Origin: Desulfobacterales bacterium
GTDB taxonomy: Bacteria > Desulfobacterota > Desulfobacteria > Desulfobacterales > UBA2174_A
Length of the DNA: 45,188 nucleotides
Direction: 5' to 3'
Assembly: GCA_025454075.1 (NCBI GenBank)
Contig: JALOPD010000022.1
Coordinates: 1 to 45,188 of the forward strand
Below the pieces are notes generated by a model, which saw nothing but the letters and a program-made list of their open reading frames with translations, did not search any database and had not been told where the DNA came from. Positions 16,337 through 23,470 of the stretch are shown here, one piece after another (position 1 is the first letter of the stretch; every line of letters starts with the position of its first letter). Both the position numbers and the translations under genes were made by a program.

Positions 16337-17854
16337 TCACGCAATAAACAGATTTTTCGAAGAAAAGTTTGGGTCGCTGGTCAGATTGACCCCCAACCGC
16401 CGCAGGCCGGCCTCGTCCCCGGGCGTGGGGATGTGCGTCAGGTGGACCTCGCAGTTTTCCAGCTCCCTCAGCTGCTCGATGGCCAACTGGGCGGCGGAGT
16501 TGACGCTGGCGCTGATGCTGAGGGCAATCAGAGTTTCCTCCAGGTCCAGGCTCACGGATTTTTCCTTCAGGATTTCGGTTTTCAAGTGGTGAACGGAATC
16601 GGTGATGCTGGCTGGAAGGAGGCGGATCTTGGCGGGAATTCCCGCCAGGTGCTTGATGGCGTGGATCACCACGCTGGAGGCGGCGTGCAGCAGCGGCGAG
16701 TTGCTGCCGGTGATGATGGCCCCGTCTTTCAGCTCGATGGCCGCCCCGCAGTAAATGCCCTCGTCTCCGCGCTGATCCCGCTGCGCCTTTTCGGCCGCCC
16801 GACGCGCCGGCTCCACCACCTGACGGTGTTCCGGGCTGAGCTCGAAGTCCTTGATGAACAGCTCCACGCGCTGCACCGTTTCGCGGTCCGCAAAGCCCAT
16901 GACATACTCGCAGCGGTAGCGAAAGTAGCGGCGGATCACCTCCTGCTTGGCCGCCTGGCGCGTGACGTCGTCCTCCACGATGGCCATCCCGGCCCGGTTC
17001 ACGCCCATGTCCGTGGGGGACTGATAAAAGGACGCCCCCCCGGTGATCTTCTCCAGGATCCTTTTCAGCACCGGGAAGACCTCCACGTCGCGGTTGTAGT
17101 TTACGGCCGCCTGCTGGTAGGCCTCCAGGTGGAAGGGGTCGATGAGGTTGAAATCCCGGATGTCGGCCGTGGCCGCCTCATAGGCGATGTTCACCGGGTG
17201 CTTCAGAGGGATGTTCCAGATGGGAAAGGTTTCGAACTTGGCATACCCCGACTGAATGCCGAAGCGGTAGTCGTGGTAGAGCTGGGAAAGACAGGTGGCC
17301 AGCTTCCCGCTCCCCGGGCCCGGGCCGGTGACGATCACCAGGGGTTTCCGGGTTTCGATGTACTCGTTGGCCCCGTAGCCCTCGTCGCTTACGATCAGGT
17401 TCACATCGGTGGGGTATCCTTTCGTGTAGCGATGGGTGTAGACCTTGATGTTTCTTCGCTCCAGCTTGTTTTTGAACAGGATGGCCGAGGGTTGGTTCTC
17501 GAAACGGGTGATGACGACTCCCAGGACGTCGACGCCCCAGGCGCGCAGGTCGTCGATGAGCTTGAGCGCATCGGAGTCGTAGGTGATGCCGAAGTCGGCC
17601 CGGATTTTTTTCCGTTCGATGTCCCCGGCGTAGATGCAAAGCAGGAGGTCGGCCTTGTCCCGCAGCTCGGACAACAGGCGGATCTTCACATTCGGGTCGT
17701 AGCCGGGCAGAACCCGCGCGGCGTGGTAGTCGTAGAGCAGCTTTCCCCCGAACTCCAGGTAAAGCTTGTTGTCGAACCGCTCAACCCGGTCCAGGATGGC
17801 GGATGCCTGCTCTTTCAGGTAGCGGTCGTTGTCAAAACCCTTTCGACAGTTCAT
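16337..17854 (-). CDS. DUF1846 domain-containing protein
   Basis: A 505-residue protein that matches the DUF1846 family along its whole length. Its characteristic opening is GFDNDRYLKEQ, followed by ERFDNKLYLEFGGKLLYDYH, AGDIERKKIRADFGITYDSD, a VTGPGPGSGKLATCLSQLYH segment with a P-loop-like Gly-rich turn, and YQSPTDMGVNRAGMAI. Structures are known for the family but the biochemical role is not established to my knowledge. The ATG at 17854 follows GGGAAG by about 7 nt and lies 10 nt after the stop of the PfpI-like gene, so the two are co-transcribed. Confidence 0.9.
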   Translation of the reverse strand: MNCRKGFDNDRYLKEQASAILDRVERFDNKLYLEFGGKLLYDYHAARVLPGYDPNVKIRLLSELRDKADLLLCIYAGDIERKKIRADFGITYDSDALKLIDDLRAWGVDVLGVVITRFENQPSAILFKNKLERRNIKVYTHRYTKGYPTDVNLIVSDEGYGANEYIETRKPLVIVTGPGPGSGKLATCLSQLYHDYRFGIQSGYAKFETFPIWNIPLKHPVNIAYEAATADIRDFNLIDPFHLEAYQQAAVNYNRDVEVFPVLKRILEKITGGASFYQSPTDMGVNRAGMAIVEDDVTRQAAKQEVIRRYFRYRCEYVMGFADRETVQRVELFIKDFELSPEHRQVVEPARRAAEKAQRDQRGDEGIYCGAAIELKDGAIITGSNSPLLHAASSVVIHAIKHLAGIPAKIRLLPASITDSVHHLKTEILKEKSVSLDLEETLIALSISASVNSAAQLAIEQLRELENCEVHLTHIPTPGDEAGLRRLGVNLTSDPNFSSKNLFIA

Positions 17855-17864
17855 GCCGGCTTCC

Positions 17865-18398
17865 CTATCTGCGGCCCACCTGCTCCACCAGCGCCGCCAC
17901 CAGCTCCCGGCAGAACGCCGGGATGTCGGCCACCACCCGGCCCCAGACGAGATGGCCCTCGCGGAACGCCGGTGCGTCCACCCAGGTGGCGCCCGCGTTT
18001 TCCAGGTCGTCCTTGATGGCCAGGGTGCCGGTGGCCCGCCGGCCTTGCACGATCCCGGCGGAAATCGCGACGTGGCCCGCGTGGCAGATGAACCCCAGGG
18101 TTTTTTGAGCCGCATCCATCTCGCGGATCAGCTTCGTCACGACCGCGTAGCGGCGCAATTTGTCGGGCGCCCAGCCGCCGGGCACCACCACGGCGAACAG
18201 GTCGCCGCTCTGGATCGACTCAATGCGCACGGTGGGCGTGACTTCAAGCCCGTTCTTGCCCCGGACGGGCTTGAGGTCCATCGCGGCGGCAACGACCTTG
18301 GCGCCTTCCTCCTGCAGGCGCATGAACGGGACATGGAATTCGAGGTCTTCGACCCCTTCGGCAACCAGGACTGCGATGTTCTTGCCGGCTAAGCGCAT
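17865..18398 (-). CDS. DJ-1/PfpI family protein
   Basis: A 177-residue cytoplasmic protein of the class I glutamine amidotransferase-like fold. The conserved parts are the N-terminal EGVEDLEF (active-site Glu region), AVVVPGGWAPDKLRR, and the nucleophile elbow FICHAGHVAISAG with the reactive Cys near residue 105. PfpI/YhbO-type members are described as proteases, chaperones or glyoxalase/deglycase-like enzymes, and the specific activity cannot be assigned. GGAGG lies 7 nt before the ATG. It is placed between AmrS (70 nt upstream) and the DUF1846 gene (10 nt downstream). Confidence 0.88.
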   Translation of the reverse strand: MRLAGKNIAVLVAEGVEDLEFHVPFMRLQEEGAKVVAAAMDLKPVRGKNGLEVTPTVRIESIQSGDLFAVVVPGGWAPDKLRRYAVVTKLIREMDAAQKTLGFICHAGHVAISAGIVQGRRATGTLAIKDDLENAGATWVDAPAFREGHLVWGRVVADIPAFCRELVAALVEQVGRR

Positions 18399-18468
18399 CA
18401 GTGGCCTCCGTATGATTCAGTTGGCAGCGGGCTGCGCTGCAATGACGGGTCGGACCGGGCGTCGAACT

Positions 18469-19482
18469 TCATTCCCACACCCCCTCGATCGCCGCGCCGC
18501 ACGTGTTGCAGCGCCCCTCTTTCATTCGGAGCCGGCCCACCTGGAAGCTCCGGCGCTCGATGAGGGTTTCGCCGCAGGCCGGGCAGAAGGTGCTTTCGCC
18601 CGTGTCGCCGGGGACGTTGCCGGTGTAGACGTATTTGAGTCCGGCCGCCAGGCCGATCTCGCGGGCATCGCGCAAGGTCTTCACCGGCGTGGGGGGGCGG
18701 TCCGTCAGGCGGTAGGTCGGGTGAAAACGGCTGATGTGCCAGGGGGTGTCGGCGCCCAGGTCGCGCGCCAGGAAGCCCGCCAGGGCCTTGAGTTCATCGG
18801 GGTCGTCGTTCAGGCCGGGCACGATCAGGGTCGTCACCTCCACGAACACTCCCATGGCCTTCATGTTCCGAAGGGTCTCCTGGACAGGCTCGAGCTTCGC
18901 GCCGCAGACCTCCTTGTAAAATTTACGGGTGAAGGCCTTGAGATCCACGTTGGCGGCATCCAGAACCGGGGCGATCATGTCGAGGGCTTCGGCCGTCATG
19001 TAGCCGTTGGTGACGAACACGTTGCGGAGGCCCTCCGCATGGGCCCGCCGGGCGGTTTCCAGCGCGAATTCAAAGAAGATGGTCGGCTCGGTGTAGGTGT
19101 AGGACAGGCTGCGGCATCCGGCGCGGGCGGCGGCCGCCACGACCTCCCCGGGCGCCGCCGCGTCGCCGATGATGGCCCCGCCGCGGTCGGACGGCAGTTG
19201 GGCGATATCGGCGTTTTGGCAAAAACGGCAGCGGAAGTTGCAGCCCACGGTGGCGATGGAATAGGAAAGCGACCCCGGCAGAAAATGATACAGCGGCTTT
19301 TTCTCGATGGGGTCGACATGCCTCGCGATCAATCTCCCGTAAACCAGGCTTTGCAGGACACCGCCCTGGTTTTCGCGCACCTGACAGATCCCGCGCCGGC
19401 CCTCGGCAATCTCGCAGCGGTGGCTGCACAGGGCGCACCGAACCTTGCGGTCCTCGAGTTTTTCATAAAGGAGCGCTTCCAT
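18469..19482 (-). CDS. amrS: AmmeMemoRadiSam system radical SAM enzyme
   Basis: A 337-residue radical SAM protein. The cluster motif is CNFRCRFC (Cys81, Cys85, Cys88), preceded by an N-terminal Cys-rich segment (Cys16, Cys19, Cys23, Cys33) and followed by a C-terminal zinc-ribbon-like pair (FCPACGE and RCNTCGAA). Family signatures PLYHFLPGS, SYTYTEPTIFFEF, NVDLKAF and WHISRFHPTYRLTDRPPT fit AmrS (TIGR04337), the relative of pyruvate-formate-lyase activase that goes with the MEMO and AMMECR1 proteins. Neither partner is in the window. The ATG at 19482 lies about 9 nt after GGAGGAG, and an in-frame TTG at 19500 is less likely. It starts 21 nt after the methyltransferase stop. Confidence 0.92.
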   Translation of the reverse strand: MEALLYEKLEDRKVRCALCSHRCEIAEGRRGICQVRENQGGVLQSLVYGRLIARHVDPIEKKPLYHFLPGSLSYSIATVGCNFRCRFCQNADIAQLPSDRGGAIIGDAAAPGEVVAAAARAGCRSLSYTYTEPTIFFEFALETARRAHAEGLRNVFVTNGYMTAEALDMIAPVLDAANVDLKAFTRKFYKEVCGAKLEPVQETLRNMKAMGVFVEVTTLIVPGLNDDPDELKALAGFLARDLGADTPWHISRFHPTYRLTDRPPTPVKTLRDAREIGLAAGLKYVYTGNVPGDTGESTFCPACGETLIERRSFQVGRLRMKEGRCNTCGAAIEGVWE

Positions 19483-19503
19483 GGCGATCGACTCCTCCAA
19501 CCG

Positions 19504-20247
19504 TCACCCGGGGACGGCGCCGGGTGTGTGGCTCGGCTGATACCGCACGGTGAGCGGCCGGGTCCGGACGCGCGGGATCAGGATCACGACCATTCCGGCA
19601 AAGGCCCCGAACGGGCAGCGCTGCAGGAACGGCTGCTCGAAGCTGTGCGCGAATTTGCCCGAGGGCAGGGGCAGCTGGCAGACCGTCCGCCAGGAGATCG
19701 GCACATGGCCCACCAGGTCGTAGAGCATGTACTTCAGCTGCCAGACGCTGAAGAAGCGGGCGTGGTTGTAGATCGACGGCGTGAACATGCCCCGCACGCG
19801 CCGCTCCACCCCTTTGATCGCGTAGCGGTTCAAGACGCCGATGAACAAGCGGTCCTTGGCTACCCGGCAGGCTTCCGCCAGGGCTTTTTTCGCGTCCTCG
19901 ACGAATTCCAGAGTGGTGAACAGGCAGGCGTGGTTGAAGGAGTTGTCGTCGAAGGGCAGGTCTTCGGCAAAACCGCGGTAGAGGTCGGCCCGATGGCCGG
20001 CGTTGCTCAGGGCGATGTCGAGCATGTAGGTGGACGGGTCGATTCCGGTCACCTTTAGCCCCATGTCGAGAAACGCCTTCAGGCACGCGCCCGTGCCGCA
20101 GCCGATGTCGAGGATCGACTCTCCCGGCCGCGGCTGCAGCATGTCGCGCAGGAGCTGGATCTCCATCTGAAACGCCAGCTGGTTCTCCGGCTTCTTCGTC
20201 CACTTCTCGTACGCGACGGCCTCGTGGAAGTCGAAGACGTGTCCCAT
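19504..20247 (-). CDS. class I SAM-dependent methyltransferase
   Basis: A 247-residue protein with Methyltransf_11-type motifs. Motif I is SILDIGCGTGACLKAF (near residues 40-55), the acidic ribose-binding residue is in VTGIDPSTYMLDIA, and the post-motif region reads AEDLPFDDNSFNHACLFTTL. The C-terminal part (HARFFSVWQLKYML...RTVCQLPL) is typical of uncharacterised small-molecule or lipid methyltransferases. No substrate can be assigned. The ATG at 20247 lies only 19 nt downstream of the helicase frame and has a weak ribosome-binding site, so translation may depend on the upstream gene. It precedes amrS by 21 nt. Confidence 0.85.
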   Translation of the reverse strand: MGHVFDFHEAVAYEKWTKKPENQLAFQMEIQLLRDMLQPRPGESILDIGCGTGACLKAFLDMGLKVTGIDPSTYMLDIALSNAGHRADLYRGFAEDLPFDDNSFNHACLFTTLEFVEDAKKALAEACRVAKDRLFIGVLNRYAIKGVERRVRGMFTPSIYNHARFFSVWQLKYMLYDLVGHVPISWRTVCQLPLPSGKFAHSFEQPFLQRCPFGAFAGMVVILIPRVRTRPLTVRYQPSHTPGAVPG

Positions 20248-20266
20248 GGCCGGTAACTTAGGGAAT

Positions 20267-21864
20267 TCAACCAGTGGAGTCAATGGCCGGTGGCGTCGAT
20301 TCCTCCGGGGTTTCGGCCGGCGGCGCAGCGCCGCCGTTGGGCGGCGAGCCGGGCTCAGGGGAGGCGCTGCGCTTCTTGCGGCGGCGTCTGCGGCGCTTCT
20401 TGGGGCGCTCCTCCTTCTCGGTCTCGTCGGGGAGAGGGGCCGCCGCTTCCACCGGAGACGCGGGGGCCTCCTCCACAGCGGCCTCGACATCCGGCGCTTC
20501 CGGCTCCTGCGGCCCGAACCCGAAAAAGGCGCCGGGAATGCGCTTCACCTTCGGCTTCCTCGGTGCCTCGGCGCGCTCCGGCTTCCGCCGCCCGTCCCGG
20601 CCGCGCGTCCGACCTTGGCCGCGGTCGCGGTCACGGTCTTTGTCGCGATCCCGGCGGCCGCCCCGGAAGTCGGGCCGCCCGGGCCGCTCCAGGTCCTCGG
20701 CGCGCGAGCGGTCCTCGACGAACCAGTCCTCTTCGGGCCACACCACCGGGATCTTGTAGCCCAGCATCGTCTCGAGGGGTTCCAGGTGGAAGACGTACTC
20801 ATCGCAGGCCAGCGTGATCGCTTTCCCGGTCTTCCCGGCGCGTGCCGTGCGGCCGATGCGGTGGACGTAGTTTTCGGAATCCTGGGGGATGTCGTAGTTG
20901 ATCACGTGGCTGATGTCTTCCACGTGAATTCCGCGCGAGGCCACATCGGTGGCCAGCAGGATCTTGATCTGCCCGTTCTTGAAGCGCTCCATGAGCTTGA
21001 AGCGTTGGCGCTGAGGCAGGTCCCCGGTGATGCCCTCGGCCGGGAACCCGTTGGCCTTCAGCCGGCGCGCCAGCCGCTCCACGTCGATTTTCATGTTGAC
21101 GAACATGAGGATGCGGGTGAAGTCCTCGCGCTTCAGAATCCCCAGCAGGAGTTGAAACTTCCGGTCGACGCCCACGTGGAACAGGCTCTGTTCGATCCCC
21201 GCGACGGTCACCTGGTCGGGGATCACGGAAATGAACTCGGGCAGGTTCATGAACTCGTAGGTCAGCTCCAGAACGCGGTAGGACAGGGTCGCGGAAAAAA
21301 GCATGGACTGGCGCTTTTCGAAGAAAGGCAGTTTGCGCAGGATGAACCGCATGTCTTTTTCGAAGCCCATGTCTTTAGGTAGTCGATAATCCGCCCCGGG
21401 GTGCCGATGACGATGTCGGTGCCCTTCTGGAGGCCTTCGGCCTGCTCCTTGTAATCGATGCCGCCCACCACCTCGAGCAGGGTGATGTCCGTGTGCCGGC
21501 TGAGGATCGCGGCCTCTTCGACGATTTGGCGGGACAACTCACGGGTGGGGGCCATGATGATGGCCTGCGGCAGTCCGCTCTTGCGGTCCGGCATGCCCAG
21601 CAGGCGGGTGATGACCGTCACCAGGAAAGCGGCGGTCTTCCCGGTGCCGGTGTGGGCCTGGCCGGCCACGTCCCGGCCCTGCAGCAGCACGGGCAGGGCC
21701 TCGGCCTGAATGGGGGTGCAGTACTCGAACCCGGCCTCGGCGATCCCCCTCAACACCTCGGGCGGCAAATCAAAGGAATCAAAGCGGGTTTCGGTCAAGA
21801 ATTCGGGTTTGGGGGCGCGGAGGATTTCAACGGGTGCTGCGGATGCTTCGGATTCATCTGTCAT
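20267..21864 (-). pseudogene. DEAD-box RNA helicase, disrupted by an internal deletion and frameshift
   Basis: Two overlapping frames together encode one RhlB/RhlE-like helicase. The upstream frame (21864-21262) has the Q motif (CTPIQAEALPVL), motif I AHTGTGKT, Ia PTRELS and Ib GTPGRIIDYLK, then runs into a nonsense tail. The downstream frame (to 20267) resumes at MGFEKDMRFILRKLPFFEKR and carries motif III FSATL, motif V ATDVASRGIHVEDI, motif VI HRIGRTARAG and a long basic, Arg/Lys-rich C-terminal tail. Between YLK and DMGFEKD, near 21370, intact helicases have about 20 residues including the catalytic DEAD motif II. This segment is absent and the frame changes. The gene as written cannot make an active ATPase. 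A perfect TATAAT promoter drives it, which makes an assembly or sequencing error worth excluding. Confidence 0.85.
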
Positions 21865-21998
21865 GAGCGATCGATAACCTTCCTGGTCGATGACTCTGTA
21901 AAACGTTCATGCCCCGGAGGGGACAGCGTTACGAGATCATCCATCTTTTTATTGGTTCCGGCTGTTTCCCGGCAGCGTCTGAGGGGCGATGCGGGCAA

Positions 21999-22026
21999 AT
22001 TATAGCTTGCTTTCAGGAATTTGCAA
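21999..22026 (-). promoter_or_regulatory. sigma-70-like promoter of the helicase operon
   Basis: On the minus strand TTGCAA (22026-22021) is followed after 16 nt by a perfect TATAAT (22004-21999). Transcription would begin near 21992 and leave a leader of about 125 nt before the helicase ATG, long enough for post-transcriptional control. It lies back to back with the moeA promoter. Confidence 0.6.
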
Positions 22027-22035
22027 GCGTGCAGA

Positions 22036-22065
22036 TTGACTTTGAGCCGAAATGCTTCTTATATT
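22036..22065 (+). promoter_or_regulatory. sigma-70-like promoter of moeA
   Basis: TTGACT (22036-22041) and TATATT (22060-22065) are separated by 18 nt. The expected start is near 22072, giving a leader of about 70 nt before the moeA ATG. It is divergent from the helicase promoter, with only about 10 nt between the two -35 regions. Confidence 0.55.
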
Positions 22066-22140
22066 GACCTGATTTAAAGACCATATGCCCGGAGAGCCGG
22101 CGGGGGCAGGACCGGCGCCGGGCGGGGGATATATCGTCGA

Positions 22141-23373
22141 ATGGCCAAAACGTTCTTCAAGGTTCTGGATGTCGAACAGGTGCTGGATCTCCGCCGGGGA
22201 TTCCAACCGGTCTCCTCCGAGGAGGTCCTTCTGGAGGCGGCCGTCGGCAGGATCCTGTCGGAAGACGTTCCTGCGGGAGAAAATCTGCCGGGGTTTGCCC
22301 GCGCCACCGTGGACGGCTACGCGGTGCAGGCCGCCTCCACCTTCGGCGCCGGCGAGTCGAGCCCGGCGCTGCTGGCGGTGGTCGGTGCCGTCGCCATGGG
22401 CGAAGCCCCGCAGACGGCCGTCGCCGCCGGCCAGGCCGTCCGCATCGCCACCGGCGGCATGCTGCCGCCCGGCGCCGACGGAGTGGTCATGCTGGAGCAC
22501 GTCGAGTCTCTGGACGAATCCAGCATCGAGGTGGTCCGCAGCGTGGCCCCCGGGCAGAACCTCATCGCGGCGGGCGAGGATTTCGAAAGCGGCGCGCGGA
22601 TCGCCGCCGCCGGACGGCGCCTGCGCCCGCAGGATGCGGGCGTGCTGGCGGCTTTCGGCCGAACGCGGGTCAAGGCCTTCCGGCAACCGGTGGTGGGCAT
22701 CATCTCCACGGGGGACGAAATCGTCCCGGCCGAGGCCCCGCCCGGTCCCGCCCAGATTCGCGATGTGAACCGCTACACCCTGGCCGGCCTGGCGGTTCAA
22801 GCCGGTGCGGTGCCGGTCTCCTTCGGGATCGTCCGCGACGAGTTCCAGCCGCTCCACGCCGCCTGCCACCGCGCCCTGGAAGCATGCGACATGGTGTTGA
22901 TCTCCGGCGGGAGTTCCGTCGGCGCAAGGGACTACAGCGTCGAGGCCATTTCCGCCTTTGCCGGAGCGGAACTCCTGGTGCACGGCATCGCCATAAGCCC
23001 GGGCAAGCCGACCATCCTGGCCAAGGTCCTCGGCAAGGCGCTCTGGGGGCTGCCCGGCCACGTCGTCTCCTCGATGGTCGTCTTCAGTCGGATCGTGCGG
23101 CCCTTTCTGCTGCATATCGGGGGGCTGGCGGCCCCGACCGCGGAGGAGATCCGCATCCCCGCCCGCCTCAACCGCAACGTGGCCTCGGCCCAGGGGCGCA
23201 CGGACTTCGTCCGCGTGCGGCTCCTGCGCGGCGAGAACGAGTGGCGGGCCGAGCCCGTCCTGGGAAAGTCGGGCCTGATCAACACCATGGTCAAATCGGA
23301 CGGGATCATCGAAATCGGCAAGAACGTCGAAGGGCTCGACGAGGGGGCACGGGTTGAGGTGATATTGTTTTAA
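22141..23373 (+). CDS. moeA: molybdopterin molybdenumtransferase MoeA
   Basis: A 410-residue protein of the MoeA/gephyrin E family, which inserts molybdate (or tungstate) into adenylated molybdopterin. Domain order is the N-terminal MoeA_N region (about 1-165) with the FARATVDGYAV active-site segment and GGMLPPGADGVVMLE, the central MoCF_biosynth domain with ISTGDEIV, ISGGSSVGARDYSV and WGLPGHVVSSMVVF, and the C-terminal MoeA_C beta domain. The ribosome-binding site is weak (GGGGGA about 11 nt upstream). A second, longer MoeA lies downstream, separated by an unusual long palindrome. Confidence 0.93.
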   Translation: MAKTFFKVLDVEQVLDLRRGFQPVSSEEVLLEAAVGRILSEDVPAGENLPGFARATVDGYAVQAASTFGAGESSPALLAVVGAVAMGEAPQTAVAAGQAVRIATGGMLPPGADGVVMLEHVESLDESSIEVVRSVAPGQNLIAAGEDFESGARIAAAGRRLRPQDAGVLAAFGRTRVKAFRQPVVGIISTGDEIVPAEAPPGPAQIRDVNRYTLAGLAVQAGAVPVSFGIVRDEFQPLHAACHRALEACDMVLISGGSSVGARDYSVEAISAFAGAELLVHGIAISPGKPTILAKVLGKALWGLPGHVVSSMVVFSRIVRPFLLHIGGLAAPTAEEIRIPARLNRNVASAQGRTDFVRVRLLRGENEWRAEPVLGKSGLINTMVKSDGIIEIGKNVEGLDEGARVEVILF

Positions 23374-23377
23374 CTTC

Positions 23378-23455
23378 CAGTGTTAAGTTTTAAGCGTCTT
23401 ACCCCGCCGCGGCGGGGTAAGACGCTTAAAACTTAAATCATAAAACGTAACACTG
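23378..23455. repeat. perfect 54-nt palindrome within an outer inverted repeat
   Basis: Positions 23383-23436 form a perfect inverted repeat with 27-bp arms and no loop, centred on CCGCGG at 23409/23410. The arms read TTAAGTTTTAAGCGTCTTAC followed by CCCGCCG. An outer 8-bp inverted repeat (CAGTGTTA at 23378-23385, TAACACTG at 23448-23455) partly overlaps it. There is no T tract after the stem, so it is not a classical terminator, although such a hairpin would strongly affect transcripts between the two moeA genes. It resembles small REP- or MITE-like intergenic elements. Confidence 0.8.
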
Positions 23456-23470
23456 TCTTTGAAGGAAAAA

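Noticed and set aside
16220..18016. 598-codon plus-strand open frame opposite the DUF1846 gene
   Set aside because: Antisense shadow. The minus strand matches DUF1846 over its whole length.
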